Part shown: positions 26,333-39,060 of the stretch, piece after piece
Layout: each line of letters starts with the position of its first letter
Position numbering within the stretch: the first letter of the stretch is position 1
Origin: Candidatus Planktophila sp.
Lineage (GTDB): Bacteria > Actinomycetota > Actinomycetes > Nanopelagicales > Nanopelagicaceae
Direction of reading: 5' to 3'
DNA: 64,000 bases
Assembly (NCBI GenBank): GCA_017858325.1
Contig: JAFMBT010000004.1
Coordinates: forward strand, 1 to 64,000
Program-made: the position numbers and the translations under genes
The notes under the pieces: generated by a model
Database searches by the model: none
What the model saw: only the letters and a program-made list of their open reading frames with translations
Told to the model about the DNA's origin: nothing

Positions 26333-27601
26333 ATGGATGCAACTGCATTAGTTGAAGGGCTAGCGCTCACAGCACGTTCTGCTGCGCGCACTCTCGTGGC
26401 TTCTTCGGCAGATACTCGCAGACAAGCACTGCGCGCAATTGCAAGAGCACTTGAAGATCGCAGCGATGAAATTCTTGCCGCAAACAGCCTTGATATGCAG
26501 AGAGCTAGGGACGAATCGATGCATCCACAGATGCAGGATCGCTTACTCCTTACCAGTGCGCGAATTACAGGTATGGCTAATGGGGCACGGCAAGTTGCCG
26601 ACCTAGAAGACCCACTTGGGCGCATCTTAAAGAAATCTACCCTTGCCAATGGACTTGAACTCGAACAGATTTCAGTTCCATTCGGAGTTATTGGAATGGT
26701 TTATGAGGCACGACCAAATGTGACTATCGATGCTGCAGTGATCTTATTGATGTCAGGAAATGCCGCACTGCTTAGGGGGTCATCAACTGCAGATGCAAGC
26801 AATAAAATTTTAATTGAGGTGATGCGATCAGCCCTTGCCACAACCTCAATCTCACCTGATGTTCTGCAGTTAGTTCCATCTGATGAGCGAGCAACGGTAA
26901 AAGCGTTACTTACTGCGAGAGGTAAGGTGGATTTAGTAATCCCACGTGGCAGCGCTTCGCTTATTCGCATGGTGGTAGATGAAGCCACGGTTCCAACGAT
27001 TGAAACCGGTGCTGGTGTATGCCATGTCTATATCGATGCCGCTGCAGATTTAGCTAAAGCACTCCCTATTGTGCTTAACTCAAAGACTCATCGACCAAGT
27101 GTCTGTAACGCAGCCGAAACGGTTCTTGTCCATACATCTATTGCTGGGAAATTCTTGCCTACCTTGTTGACATCACTGCATAGCGCTGGCGTTGTATTAC
27201 ATGTTGACCCAGCGGTGGAAGTTGTGGCAAAGACTCTTGATATTGATGTCACCCAAGCCACGACTGAAAATTGGGGGACTGAGTACGGGGTTCTTGAGAT
27301 GAATGTGGGGATAGTAGATTCACTTGAGAGCGCAGTGGATCACATCGCAACCTTTGGAACACAGCACACCGAAGCTATTGTGACTGAGGATAAAGAGAGT
27401 GCGCGAAAGTTTGTTGCTATGTCAGATTGTGCGGCAGTGATGGTAAACGCCTCCACACGCTTTACTGATGGTGAACAGATGGGATTTGGAGCAGAGATCG
27501 GAATCTCAAATCAAAAACTTCATGCGCGAGGCCCTATGGGGTTAGAGGCAATGACAACAACAACCTGGGTAGTCACCGGAACAGGGCAGATTCGCTCATA
27601 A
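26333..27601 (+). CDS. proA: gamma-glutamyl phosphate reductase
   Basis: Second step of proline synthesis: NADPH-dependent reduction of gamma-glutamyl phosphate to the semialdehyde. It has 422 residues with an ALDH-like fold. Catalytic Cys258 lies in HRPSVCNAAETVL, and family blocks VYEARPNVT and VPRGSASLI-like IPRGSASLI are present. It lacks a ribosome binding site; a -10 hexamer lies 7 bases before the ATG. It is separated from proB by the divergently transcribed hydrolase. Confidence 0.96.
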   Translation: MDATALVEGLALTARSAARTLVASSADTRRQALRAIARALEDRSDEILAANSLDMQRARDESMHPQMQDRLLLTSARITGMANGARQVADLEDPLGRILKKSTLANGLELEQISVPFGVIGMVYEARPNVTIDAAVILLMSGNAALLRGSSTADASNKILIEVMRSALATTSISPDVLQLVPSDERATVKALLTARGKVDLVIPRGSASLIRMVVDEATVPTIETGAGVCHVYIDAAADLAKALPIVLNSKTHRPSVCNAAETVLVHTSIAGKFLPTLLTSLHSAGVVLHVDPAVEVVAKTLDIDVTQATTENWGTEYGVLEMNVGIVDSLESAVDHIATFGTQHTEAIVTEDKESARKFVAMSDCAAVMVNASTRFTDGEQMGFGAEIGISNQKLHARGPMGLEAMTTTTWVVTGTGQIRS

Positions 27602-27614
27602 GCCCTTCTTTTTA

Positions 27615-27620
27615 TAGACT
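27615..27620 (+). promoter_or_regulatory. -10 box for leaderless gatC transcript
   Basis: TAGACT ends 6 bases before the gatC ATG, in the 25-bp gap after proA. Confidence 0.5.
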
Positions 27621-27626
27621 GCCGTC

Positions 27627-27926
27627 ATGAGCAGTCTCTCGCGCGATGATGTAGCAAAGCTGGCAGCGCTAGCCCGCATCGAGATGAGCGAGGAAGAACT
27701 TGTCAGCCTCTCTTCACAATTTGGAGTAATTCTTGACGCTGTTGCTCGCGTACAAGAGGTAAATCTTGATGGCGTGATCGCAACATCGCACCCACAACCA
27801 ATCCAGAATGTCTTTCGCGAGGATCAGGTGCGTCCAAGCCTTACTCCAGAGCAAGCGTTATCGGGTGCACCGGCACAAGAAGAGCAACGTTTCCGCGTTC
27901 CACAAATCCTTGGTGAAGCCGAGTGA
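27627..27926 (+). CDS. gatC: Asp-tRNA(Asn)/Glu-tRNA(Gln) amidotransferase subunit C
   Basis: A 99-residue scaffold subunit that wraps GatA and GatB. The family start [21 protein letters not shown] and the C-terminal LRxD-like [10 protein letters not shown] are visible. It overlaps gatA by 4 bases, so the three subunits are translationally coupled. The complex makes Gln-tRNA and/or Asn-tRNA by transamidation. Confidence 0.95.
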   Translation: MSSLSRDDVAKLAALARIEMSEEELVSLSSQFGVILDAVARVQEVNLDGVIATSHPQPIQNVFREDQVRPSLTPEQALSGAPAQEEQRFRVPQILGEAE

Positions 27927-29419
27927 TTAACCAGACTGCCGCGGCAATGTCAGAGGCACTGGTTAAGGGTGAAGTGACATCGACTCAATTAACTCAAGCA
28001 CATCTTGATCGCATCAGTGATGTTGATACATCTGTAAAGGCATTTCTTCATGTTGATGAAGAAGGTGCGCTGGAGCAAGCCGCCCGCATCGATGCCGATC
28101 GCAGCTCTGGAAAGAAGTTGCATCCACTCGCTGGAATTCCACTAGCTCTGAAAGATGTCCTGACTCAAGACGGCATCCCAACAACAGCTGGTTCCAAAAT
28201 TCTGCAAGGGTGGAAGCCTCAATATGACTCAACAGTTGTCGCAAAGATAAAAGAGGCAGGCGTTGTGATTCTTGGAAAAACCAATATGGATGAGTTCGCC
28301 ATGGGTTCTTCCACTGAGAACTCTGCCTATGGCCCAACATTTAATCCTTGGGATCTATCGCGCACTCCAGGGGGTTCAAGTGGAGGATCTGCAGCGGCAG
28401 TAAGCTCCTTTGAAGCTCCTCTTGCTATTGGTTCAGACACAGGTGGATCAATCAGACAACCTGCCGCGTTGACCGGCATCGTTGGCGTACGTCCAACCTA
28501 CGGCGCAGTATCGCGTTATGGTCTTATTGCCTACTCATCAAGTCTTGATCAGGCAGGTCCATTTGGTCGGACAGTCTTAGATACCGCTCTCTTGCACGAT
28601 GTCATTGCCGGATATGATCCAAAAGATGCCACAAGTATTAATGGCACCTTTCCTAACGTTATTGCTGCAGCAGGTAAGGGTGATATTAAGGGAATAAAGA
28701 TTGGTGTTATCAAGCAGTTGCAAGGAGAGGGATATCAAAAGGGCGTACAAGCTCGCTTTGATGAATCACTTGAAGTCTTGGCATCACTCGGTGCGAAGAT
28801 AATCGAAGTTGATTGCCCAAGTTTTGAATACGCTCTAGCTGCCTATTATTTAATTGCTCCATCTGAATGCTCATCTAACTTAGCTCGCTTTGATGCAATG
28901 CGTTATGGCCTGCGCGTGGGCGATAGTGATGGCGCATCTGCTGAATCAGTGATGAACGCTACTCGTAACGCTGGTTTTGGCCGCGAGGTAAAGCGTCGCA
29001 TCATCCTCGGAACTTACGCTCTCTCATCAGGATATTACGACGCTTACTACGGTAGCGCGCAGAAGATTCGCACGCTGATCATTCAAGATTACGCAAGAGC
29101 ATTTACTCAGGCAGATGTTCTCGTCTCACCAACAGCTCCAACAACTGCCTTTAAAATTGGTGAAAAATCTAATGATCCAATTGCAATGTACTTAGGCGAT
29201 GTCGCAACAATTCCTGTGAACTTGGCAGGTATCTGTGGCATGAGCCTTCCTGCCGGGCTAGCCGATGAAGATGGATTGCCAGTTGGTTTTCAGATTATGG
29301 CTCCTGCAATGTGCGATGACCGTCTCTACAACGTTGGTGGCGCACTCGAAGGAGCTCTAGCATCGAAGTGGGGCGGACATTTGATTTCGAAAGCTCCAGC
29401 GTTAGGTGGTAGCAAGTAA
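27923..29419 (+). CDS. gatA: amidotransferase subunit A (amidase)
   Basis: A 498-residue amidase-signature enzyme that releases ammonia from glutamine. The catalytic Ser-cisSer-Lys triad elements are visible: Lys in [10 protein letters not shown], cis-Ser in [11 protein letters not shown] and the nucleophile in [15 protein letters not shown] at 27923 overlaps the end of gatC. Its TAA overlaps the gatB ATG by one base. Confidence 0.96.
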   Translation: MINQTAAAMSEALVKGEVTSTQLTQAHLDRISDVDTSVKAFLHVDEEGALEQAARIDADRSSGKKLHPLAGIPLALKDVLTQDGIPTTAGSKILQGWKPQYDSTVVAKIKEAGVVILGKTNMDEFAMGSSTENSAYGPTFNPWDLSRTPGGSSGGSAAAVSSFEAPLAIGSDTGGSIRQPAALTGIVGVRPTYGAVSRYGLIAYSSSLDQAGPFGRTVLDTALLHDVIAGYDPKDATSINGTFPNVIAAAGKGDIKGIKIGVIKQLQGEGYQKGVQARFDESLEVLASLGAKIIEVDCPSFEYALAAYYLIAPSECSSNLARFDAMRYGLRVGDSDGASAESVMNATRNAGFGREVKRRIILGTYALSSGYYDAYYGSAQKIRTLIIQDYARAFTQADVLVSPTAPTTAFKIGEKSNDPIAMYLGDVATIPVNLAGICGMSLPAGLADEDGLPVGFQIMAPAMCDDRLYNVGGALEGALASKWGGHLISKAPALGGSK

Positions 29420-30924
29420 TGGCTATTTCCTACGATGATGTTGTTGCAAAGTATGATCCTGTATTGGGTCTTGAAGTACACGTCGAACTTAATACCGAGT
29501 CAAAGATGTTCTGCTCATGCAGCACAGTCTTTGGTGGCGAACCAAATACCCAAACATGTCCTGTCTGCTTGGCTCTTCCAGGTGCGCTCCCGGTTGTCAA
29601 CGCACGTGCAATCGAATCAACAATTAAAATTGGCTTAGCTTTGAACTGCCAGATCGCACCATATAGCCGCTTTGCTCGCAAGAACTACTTCTATCCAGAT
29701 ATGCCAAAGAATTTTCAGATCTCACAATACGATGAACCGATCTGCTTTGATGGATACGTTGATGTTGAGATCGATACTGATGAAGGCCTGAAAGAATTTC
29801 GTATTGAAGTTGAACGCGTTCATATGGAAGAAGACACAGGAAAGTCCTTGCATGTGGGTGGTGCGACCGGGCGTATCCATGGAGCTGATTACTCACTCCT
29901 TGATTACAACCGCGCGGGCATCCCACTCGTTGAAATTGTGACAAAGATTGTCCCTGGTACAGGAAAGTACGCACCAGAAGTTGCACGTGCCTATGTGGCC
30001 GAACTTCGTGACATCTTGCGCGGACTCGGTGTCTCTGATGTGAAGATGGAGCAAGGTTCATTGCGCTGTGATGCCAACGTTTCACTCAAGCCGATGGGCT
30101 CTGATCTTCTAGGTACCCGCTCTGAAACAAAGAATGTGAACTCACTTCGTTCAGTCGAACGCGCTATCCGGGGTGAGATGATTCGCCATGCAGAACTTCT
30201 CGATGCTGGCGCAAAGGTGAAGCAAGAGACGCGACATTTTCAGGAAGATACTGGTCTGACACGTTCTGGTCGATCAAAAGAACAAGCCGAGGATTATCGC
30301 TATTTCCCAGAGCCAGATCTTGTTCCAGTTGCACCTGATGCGGCGTGGATTGAAGAGCTGCGTAAAGCTCTTCCAGAACGACCTTCACTTCGCCGAAAGC
30401 GTTTAAAGCAAGAGTGGAATGTGCCCGATAAAGAGATGGCTGCGATGGTTAATGCCGATGTTCTCGATATTGTGGAAGCAACAGTTCTGCTTGGTGCTGA
30501 TCCGACAAAGGCTCGCTCATGGTGGCTCGGTGAAATTTCACGTATTGCAAACGATAAAGAAGTCTCTGTCGCAGAACTTGCAATCACACCAGCAGATGTT
30601 GCTGAGATCGTGGCACTTGTAAACAAGGGTGAGCTCACCGACAAACTCGCACGCCAAGTTGTTGAAGGTGTGGTTGCGGGGGAGGGAACGCCCGCAGAGA
30701 TTGTGGCAAAGCGTGGAATAAAAGTTGTTAACGATGATGGCGCTCTTATGGCAGCGATTGAGAAAGTCTGTTCAGAGCAACCAGAGACTGCGCAGAAAGT
30801 CCGTGATGGTCACATCCCTGCAGCTGGTGCACTCATTGGCGCCGTAATGAAAGAGACAAAGGGCCAAGCAGATGCCGCGCGAGTGCGCGAACTTCTCCTT
30901 GGCCACCTAGGCCAAACCAACTAG
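29419..30924 (+). CDS. gatB: amidotransferase subunit B
   Basis: A 501-residue subunit that binds and activates mischarged tRNA. Motifs include [17 protein letters not shown] and [16 protein letters not shown], followed by a helical and a C-terminal YqeY-like domain. The last codons form a TTGGCC/GGCCAA stem. The stop codon at 30922-30924 directly abuts the stop of the convergent exporter gene, leaving no intergenic space. Confidence 0.96.
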   Translation: MAISYDDVVAKYDPVLGLEVHVELNTESKMFCSCSTVFGGEPNTQTCPVCLALPGALPVVNARAIESTIKIGLALNCQIAPYSRFARKNYFYPDMPKNFQISQYDEPICFDGYVDVEIDTDEGLKEFRIEVERVHMEEDTGKSLHVGGATGRIHGADYSLLDYNRAGIPLVEIVTKIVPGTGKYAPEVARAYVAELRDILRGLGVSDVKMEQGSLRCDANVSLKPMGSDLLGTRSETKNVNSLRSVERAIRGEMIRHAELLDAGAKVKQETRHFQEDTGLTRSGRSKEQAEDYRYFPEPDLVPVAPDAAWIEELRKALPERPSLRRKRLKQEWNVPDKEMAAMVNADVLDIVEATVLLGADPTKARSWWLGEISRIANDKEVSVAELAITPADVAEIVALVNKGELTDKLARQVVEGVVAGEGTPAEIVAKRGIKVVNDDGALMAAIEKVCSEQPETAQKVRDGHIPAAGALIGAVMKETKGQADAARVRELLLGHLGQTN

Positions 30925-32430
30925 TTAATGAAGGCCAGCGCCTTCAGTTTCAACGAGTGAATCTTTACCAATATTGATAAAGAAAAAGAGAACTACTGCT
31001 CCAGCAAATAGAAGTGCAGCACTTACCGTAAATGCCACTGTGTAACCATGTGTCACGCCGTATGGATAGAACTTATCTGCCAGTCCTGGAATTACAAGCC
31101 CAACCTCTTTATTTACGGCGATATGGGAGACAGCGGCAGTTGCTGCAACCGTGTTTAACAGCGCGGTACCGAGAGATCCGCCGACTTGCTGGCTGGTATT
31201 TATCATTGCACTGGCAACTCCGGCATCGCGATTACCGACACCGTGGAGCGCTGTCGATGTCAATGGAATAAAGACTAGAGCCATACCTGAGCTCATGATG
31301 AGAAGTGAAGGAAGAACATATCCGACATATGAAGTATCAGGTGAAATACGAGTGAGCATTAAGAGTCCGATACCTGCAAAGATAAGCCCTGGAACCATCA
31401 ATGGCTTTGGACCAAACTTTGGTAGCAACTGTGATGCAACGCCGGCAAAGAGAATGATTCCTGCGGTAAATGGCAAGAATGCAAAACCTGACTTCAGCGG
31501 TGAATAACCCAAGACGATCTGTAGATAGAGACCGAGGAAGAGGAACATTGAGAATAACCCTGCCCCGACAATGAGTGAGCCAAGATATGAGCCACCACGG
31601 TTACGCTCTGTCACAACGCGCAGAGGCATCATTGGGTTGGCAACTTTTTTCTCAATAAAGACAAAGGCAACCAAAAGAACCACTGCGGCAATAAGGAATG
31701 AAATTGTTGAATTCGCTGACCAGCCCTTTGTCGCCGCTTCATTGAAACCGTATGTGAGCGAGAAGAGGCCGGCGGTTGCAGTAATAACACCTGGGACGTC
31801 ATAGCTTCGATCTCCGCCGGCTTTAGATTCCTTTACATACTTTATTGCTAGCAATCCAGCAGCGGCAGCGATAGGAACATTGACACCAAGGCACCAGCGC
31901 CATGAGAAGAATTCAGTGAGCGCGCCGCCAAGAATGAGGCCGATAGCAGCGCCTCCACCTGAAATTGCGCCGATCACACCAAATGCCTTTGCGCGTTCGG
32001 TCGGGACTATAAAGGTCACGCTAACAATTGAGAGAGCGGCGGGTGCGAGCAGGGCAGCAAATACCCCTTGTAGTGCCCGCGCTGCAAAGAGTTGTTCTTG
32101 ATTTGCTGCAACGCCGCCGAGAGCGGAAACAAGTGCAAAGCCAGCGAGGCCGATAAGAAAAATCTTCTTACGCCCAACAAAATCTCCAATACGACCGCCG
32201 ATAAGTAGGAGAGAACCAAATGCAAGTGTGTACGCCGTGATAACCCACTGCTGGTTTGCATCTGTAATTCCAAGATCAGCTTTCGCACTTGGTATTGCAA
32301 TATTGACGATCGATGAATCAAGAACAACCATGAGTTGGGCGGTGGCGACTACAATAAGTGTGCGCCAGCGATTGGGATCAAGGGTGGTAACAGGTGCTTG
32401 TGACACAGGAGGTGCTCCTAAAAAGTTCAT
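30925..32430 (-). CDS. DHA2-family MFS exporter (EmrB/QacA type)
   Basis: A 501-residue transporter with about 14 membrane helices and a proton-antiporter signature. Motifs near the start are LDSSIVNIAIPSAKADLG (motif D1-like) and GGRIGDFVGRKKIFL (motif A). Such proteins export drugs or small metabolites; the substrate is not evident. The ATG at 32430 gives the longest frame. A GTG at codon 9 (32406) has AGGAG 8 bases upstream and may be the true start. It diverges from ilvD; an amino-acid export role is possible but only suggested by neighbourhood. Confidence 0.85.
   Translation of the reverse strand: MNFLGAPPVSQAPVTTLDPNRWRTLIVVATAQLMVVLDSSIVNIAIPSAKADLGITDANQQWVITAYTLAFGSLLLIGGRIGDFVGRKKIFLIGLAGFALVSALGGVAANQEQLFAARALQGVFAALLAPAALSIVSVTFIVPTERAKAFGVIGAISGGGAAIGLILGGALTEFFSWRWCLGVNVPIAAAAGLLAIKYVKESKAGGDRSYDVPGVITATAGLFSLTYGFNEAATKGWSANSTISFLIAAVVLLVAFVFIEKKVANPMMPLRVVTERNRGGSYLGSLIVGAGLFSMFLFLGLYLQIVLGYSPLKSGFAFLPFTAGIILFAGVASQLLPKFGPKPLMVPGLIFAGIGLLMLTRISPDTSYVGYVLPSLLIMSSGMALVFIPLTSTALHGVGNRDAGVASAMINTSQQVGGSLGTALLNTVAATAAVSHIAVNKEVGLVIPGLADKFYPYGVTHGYTVAFTVSAALLFAGAVVLFFFINIGKDSLVETEGAGLH
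30929..30946. terminator. hairpin at the gatB/exporter convergence
   Basis: TGAAGGC-CAGC-GCCTTCA is a perfect 7-bp stem with a 4-base loop, 4 bases after the gatB stop, followed by GTTT. It lies inside the last codons of the exporter and could terminate transcription from either side. Confidence 0.4.
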
Positions 32431-32443
32431 TTTGGATGGTTAG

Positions 32444-32453
32444 AGGCTAGAAT
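32444..32453. promoter_or_regulatory. interlocked divergent -10 boxes, exporter and ilvD
   Basis: On the plus strand TAGAAT (32448-32453) ends 6 bases before the ilvD ATG. On the minus strand TAGCCT (32449-32444) overlaps it by two bases and points to the exporter gene. The ten bases AGGCTAGAAT could thus serve both directions. Confidence 0.45.
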
Positions 32454-32459
32454 TCTCTC

Positions 32460-34133
32460 ATGTCGAAGATGAAACCGCGTTCAGGAGTAGTAACCGATGG
32501 TTTAGAGAGAGCACCTGCTCGTGGAATGTTGCGTGCAGTGGGTATGGGTGATCACGATTGGGTCAAGCCACAGATCGGTATTGCCTCATCATGGAATGAA
32601 ATCACCCCGTGCAATCTTTCACTTGACCGACTTGCAAAGGCATCGAAAGAAGGCGTCATCGCAGCAGGTGGATTCCCTATGCAATTTGGAACAATTTCAG
32701 TCTCTGATGGAATTTCCATGGGCCATTCCGGTATGCACTTCTCATTAGTTTCACGCGAGATTATTGCCGACTCCGTTGAAACAGTGATGCAGGCCGAGAG
32801 ATTTGATGGAATGGTGACATTTGCCGGTTGTGATAAATCACTTCCTGGAATGATGATGGCTGCGGCGCGCTTAGATGTTGCAGCAGTATTTGTCTACGCG
32901 GGCTCATCGCTACCAGGTCAGGTAGATGGAAAAGATGTCACAATCATTGATGCATTTGAAGCAGTTGGTGCATGTGCTCGTGGACTGGTTACAAGAGAGA
33001 ACGTTGATGAAATTGAGCGCGCAATCTGTCCTGGTGAAGGTGCCTGTGCAGGTATGTTTACCGCAAATACCATGGCAGCAATTGGTGAAGCGCTAGGCCT
33101 ATCGTTACCAGGATCGGCAGCTCCTCCCGCCATTGATCGCAGGCGCGATGCCTATGCAATTAAATCTGGTGAGGCAGTTGTCAACCTCATCTCACTTGGA
33201 ATTACTACACGGATGATTCTTACCAAGAAAGCATTTGAAAATGCGATCACAGTTTTGATGGCGTTGGGCGGCTCAACCAACGCTGTACTGCACTTATTGG
33301 CGATCGCCCATGAGGCAGAGGTTGATTTAACGCTGGACGATTTCCACCGCATAGGTTCAAAGGTCCCACTACTTGGTGACCTCAAGCCATTTGGCAAATT
33401 TGTTATGTCAGATGTTGATCGTGTGGGTGGTATTCCAGTTGTGCTCAAAGTTTTACTTGATGCGGGATATCTTCATGGCGATACATTGACTGTCACCGGT
33501 AAGACGATGGCGGAAAACCTAGCTGACATTAAGCCACCACTTGCTGACGGCGATGTACTTCGCGCCATCGATAAGCCCCTTTCGACAGATGTTGGAATTA
33601 CTATTTTGGGTGGATCTCTGACTCCAGAAGGTGCGGTCTGTAAGACAGCTGGAATCGGTATTGCTAAATTTGAAGGCCCTGCTCGAGTATTTGATCGCGA
33701 ACAGTCAGCAATGGATGCTCTCGAGGATGGAACTATTCAAGCGGGCGATGTTGTTGTCATTCGCTATGAAGGTCCAAAGGGTGGGCCTGGAATGCGCGAG
33801 ATGTTGATGATTACGGGCGCAATCAAGGGTGCTGGTCTTGGAAAATCAACTCTGCTCCTTACCGACGGTCGCTTCTCTGGCGGATCTACCGGACTGTGTG
33901 TTGGTCACGTTTCGCCAGAGGCAGTTGATGGGGGGCCGATCGCATTTGTAAAAGATGGAGATATTGTTCGAATTGATATCACCAATCGAACCCTTGATCT
34001 TCTGGTCGATGCGGCAGAGCTTGCGGCCCGTAAGGTTGGATGGAAGCCACTTCCACATCAATACACTCGCGGGGTCCTACATAAATTTACGCAACTCGTT
34101 GGCTCAGCCTCTCGCGGGGCTGTCTGCGACTAA
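32460..34133 (+). CDS. ilvD: dihydroxy-acid dehydratase
   Basis: Dehydrates dihydroxy acids to 2-oxo acids in valine, leucine and isoleucine synthesis. It has 557 residues and uses an Fe-S cluster. Cys ligands are expected in [23 protein letters not shown] and [13 protein letters not shown], the two IlvD/Edd signatures being clear. C-terminal [19 protein letters not shown] is intact. It is likely leaderless, with TAGAAT 6 bases before the ATG. It lies just upstream of the ilvB attenuator but has its own promoter. Confidence 0.97.
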   Translation: MSKMKPRSGVVTDGLERAPARGMLRAVGMGDHDWVKPQIGIASSWNEITPCNLSLDRLAKASKEGVIAAGGFPMQFGTISVSDGISMGHSGMHFSLVSREIIADSVETVMQAERFDGMVTFAGCDKSLPGMMMAAARLDVAAVFVYAGSSLPGQVDGKDVTIIDAFEAVGACARGLVTRENVDEIERAICPGEGACAGMFTANTMAAIGEALGLSLPGSAAPPAIDRRRDAYAIKSGEAVVNLISLGITTRMILTKKAFENAITVLMALGGSTNAVLHLLAIAHEAEVDLTLDDFHRIGSKVPLLGDLKPFGKFVMSDVDRVGGIPVVLKVLLDAGYLHGDTLTVTGKTMAENLADIKPPLADGDVLRAIDKPLSTDVGITILGGSLTPEGAVCKTAGIGIAKFEGPARVFDREQSAMDALEDGTIQAGDVVVIRYEGPKGGPGMREMLMITGAIKGAGLGKSTLLLTDGRFSGGSTGLCVGHVSPEAVDGGPIAFVKDGDIVRIDITNRTLDLLVDAAELAARKVGWKPLPHQYTRGVLHKFTQLVGSASRGAVCD

Positions 34134-34174
34134 CTCGATAGCCCTCTCATATTGTGAGATCACCATCTCACCTC

Positions 34175-34203
34175 TTGACGCACACGCCTGAAAGTTGGAG
34201 AAT
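34175..34203 (+). promoter_or_regulatory. promoter of the ilv attenuator/operon
   Basis: TTGACG (34175-34180) and GAGAAT (34198-34203) are separated by 17 bp. The -10 ends exactly 6 bases before the leader-peptide ATG, so the transcript should start at that ATG. Confidence 0.65.
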
Positions 34204-34209
34204 AGCGCC

Positions 34210-34257
34210 ATGTCCAGCAATAGCATCCTTACCTCATCAGTGGTGGTGATTCGATAG
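34210..34257 (+). CDS. ilv leader peptide, 15 residues, for attenuation control
   Basis: The frame encodes MSSNSILTSSVVVIR then TAG. It contains one Leu, three consecutive Val and two Ile codons, all end products of the downstream operon. There is no ribosome binding site; the promoter places the transcription start on the ATG. The stop codon lies at the base of the first leader hairpin, and a terminator hairpin follows. Ribosome stalling at the Val/Ile codons under starvation would prevent termination. A comparable leader peptide without ribosome binding site is known for ilvBNC of Corynebacterium glutamicum. Confidence 0.8.
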   Translation: MSSNSILTSSVVVIR

Positions 34258-34303
34258 CGCGTGCCTTCACGACACGCGCCCTCAGATATCTGGGGGTTTT
34301 TTT
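34257..34303 (+). terminator. attenuator hairpins and terminator upstream of ilvB
   Basis: The first hairpin pairs GCGCGTG (34257-34263) with CACGCGC (34273-34279). The second pairs CCCTCAG (34279-34285) with CTGGGGG (34290-34296) around ATAT and is followed by seven T, a standard intrinsic terminator. The leader Val codons (GTGGTGA) can also pair imperfectly with TCACGAC inside the first hairpin, giving alternative folds. Confidence 0.8.
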
Positions 34304-34354
34304 ATTTAACGGTTCAGGTAGGAAATCGATAGAGAGCGAAAGGAGTACGAAGAG

Positions 34355-36115
34355 ATGGCACACGTTCCAACAGTAGATGGCACGACAATGAATGGAGCTA
34401 CTTCATTGGTGAAGAGCCTCGAAGCAGCTGGTGTTGATGTGATGTTCGGTATTCCTGGCGGTGCGATCTTGCCAGCCTATGATCCCATCTTCGACTCCAC
34501 CATTAGACATATCTTGGTTCGTCACGAACAAGGTGCCGGCCATGCTGCAACTGGTTACGCGCAAGTTACTGGTCGCGCTGGTGTCTGCATTGCAACTTCT
34601 GGGCCAGGAGCGACCAACCTTGTCACCCCACTTGCCGATGCAGCTATGGATTCAGTTCCGATGGTAGCAATCACAGGACAGGTTCCATCTCTTGCCATTG
34701 GTACCGATGCCTTCCAAGAGGCAGATATTCGCGGCATCACGATGCCCTTTACTAAACATAATTTTCTTATCACCAACCCGCAGGATATTCCGCGCGTCAT
34801 CGCTGAAGCTTTCCATATTGCAACAACTGGGCGTCCTGGGCCAGTTCTTGTTGATATTACAAAAGATGCACTACAAAAAGAGGTCACATATAACTGGCCA
34901 ACAAGCATTGATCTACCTGGATATAGGCCTCAGTTTGTGCCAAATCAGAACGCCATCAATGATGCTGCCGCCCTTATTGCAACTTCACATAAGCCTGTCC
35001 TATATGTTGGTGGCGGTGTAATCAAGGCAAATGGTGCACGCGAGTTACTTGAGTTAGCAGAACTTCTTGGAGCACCTGTTGTCACTACCTTGATGGCGCG
35101 CGGTGCATTTCCTGATTCACACCCATTGCATATGGGTATGCCCGGAATGCACGGAACCGTTGCTGCCGTGACTGCACTTCAAAAAGCAGATCTACTCATT
35201 ACTTTAGGTGCACGATTTGATGATCGCGTCACCGGAAAACTTTCAACTTTTGCAGTTAATGCCAAGGTGGTACATGCAGATATTGATCCCGCTGAAATCG
35301 GTAAGAATCGTTATGCCGACGTCGCGGTAATTGGTGATGTGCGCGAAACAATGAAGGCTTTAGTTCCTGCCCTCAAGGCAGCGCTTGCAAAGAGCCACCC
35401 GGATCTGACTCCATGGCTAGATTCAATGAATAAATTACGTGCCACATATCCACTTGGCTATGACGTTCCATCAGATGGATCGCTCTCGCCGCAATTTGTA
35501 ATCGAACGCCTTAGCCAAATCTGCGGACCTGACACAATTTTTGCAGCAGGTGTTGGTCAGCATCAGATGTGGGCATCGCAATTTGTTAAGTATGAAAAAC
35601 CGCGCACCTGGCTTAACTCTGGTGGAGCAGGCACGATGGGATACGCCGTTCCTGCAGCAATGGGTGCAAAGGTCGGCGCACCTGATGCAACTGTCTGGGC
35701 AATCGATGGTGATGGCTGTTTCCAGATGACAAATCAAGAACTCGTCACCTGTGCACTCAATGACATCCCAGTAAAGATTGCAATTATCAATAATGAAAGC
35801 CTTGGAATGGTTCGTCAGTGGCAGACCTTGTTCTATGACAGCCGTTATTCAAATACCAACCTTGAATCTAAGCGCGTTCCAAACTTCCCAATGTTGGCAG
35901 AGGCGATGGGCTGTGTGGGTCTAGCCTGCGAACGCCCAGAAGATGTTGATGCAGTCATTGAAAAAGCAATGTCGATCAACGATCAACCAGTAGTCGTTGA
36001 TTTCCGCGTTCATCGCGATGCGATGGTCTGGCCAATGGTCGCAGCTGGAACATCTAACGATGACATTTTGATTGCTCGCGCGACTGCACCTGACTGGGAT
36101 TCACAGGAGCTCTAA
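34355..36115 (+). CDS. ilvB: acetolactate synthase catalytic subunit
   Basis: ThDP-dependent enzyme joining two pyruvates, or pyruvate with 2-oxobutyrate, as the first common step of branched-chain synthesis. It has 586 residues. [14 protein letters not shown] and [14 protein letters not shown] (catalytic Glu) are at the N-terminus. The ThDP motif [16 protein letters not shown] is in the C-terminal third. ATG at 34355 follows AAGGAG by 9 bases. It is the first structural gene after the attenuator and is coupled to ilvN by a TAATG overlap. Confidence 0.96.
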   Translation: MAHVPTVDGTTMNGATSLVKSLEAAGVDVMFGIPGGAILPAYDPIFDSTIRHILVRHEQGAGHAATGYAQVTGRAGVCIATSGPGATNLVTPLADAAMDSVPMVAITGQVPSLAIGTDAFQEADIRGITMPFTKHNFLITNPQDIPRVIAEAFHIATTGRPGPVLVDITKDALQKEVTYNWPTSIDLPGYRPQFVPNQNAINDAAALIATSHKPVLYVGGGVIKANGARELLELAELLGAPVVTTLMARGAFPDSHPLHMGMPGMHGTVAAVTALQKADLLITLGARFDDRVTGKLSTFAVNAKVVHADIDPAEIGKNRYADVAVIGDVRETMKALVPALKAALAKSHPDLTPWLDSMNKLRATYPLGYDVPSDGSLSPQFVIERLSQICGPDTIFAAGVGQHQMWASQFVKYEKPRTWLNSGGAGTMGYAVPAAMGAKVGAPDATVWAIDGDGCFQMTNQELVTCALNDIPVKIAIINNESLGMVRQWQTLFYDSRYSNTNLESKRVPNFPMLAEAMGCVGLACERPEDVDAVIEKAMSINDQPVVVDFRVHRDAMVWPMVAAGTSNDDILIARATAPDWDSQEL

Positions 36116-36402
36116 TGGCCATACATAAATTAGAAGTTCTCGTTGAGAACGAACCTGGTGTCTTGGCTCGTGTTGCTGGCCTCTTTGCGCGCCGTACCTA
36201 CAACATTGATTCTTTGGTAGTTGGACCAACCGAAAATGCAAAGATTTCAAAGATGATTATCGAAGTGAGTGTCGAAGGCCACTCGCTTGAGCAAGTTATC
36301 GCCCAATTAGATAAATTGATCAATGTAATACGGATCGAAGAGGTCCTGGAAGGCGCAATCAGTAATACCAAGCATGACACTCAACCCGATTATCAGAACT
36401 AA
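36115..36402 (+). CDS. ilvN: acetolactate synthase small subunit, ACT domain only
   Basis: Regulatory subunit that binds valine and activates IlvB. It has only 95 residues: one ACT domain (HKLEVLVENEPGVLARVAGL... to about residue 75) plus a short polar tail. Actinobacterial IlvN/IlvH proteins are usually about 165 residues with a second C-terminal domain. Here that domain is missing, with a normal stop and normal spacing to ilvC. The size matches the short E. coli IlvN. Valine sensitivity may therefore differ from relatives. Translation is coupled to ilvB. Confidence 0.92.
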   Translation: MAIHKLEVLVENEPGVLARVAGLFARRTYNIDSLVVGPTENAKISKMIIEVSVEGHSLEQVIAQLDKLINVIRIEEVLEGAISNTKHDTQPDYQN

Positions 36403-36428
36403 ACTAGATCTCGATATAACAACGATAA

Positions 36429-39059
<2,631 letters not shown>

Positions 39060-39060
<1 letters not shown>

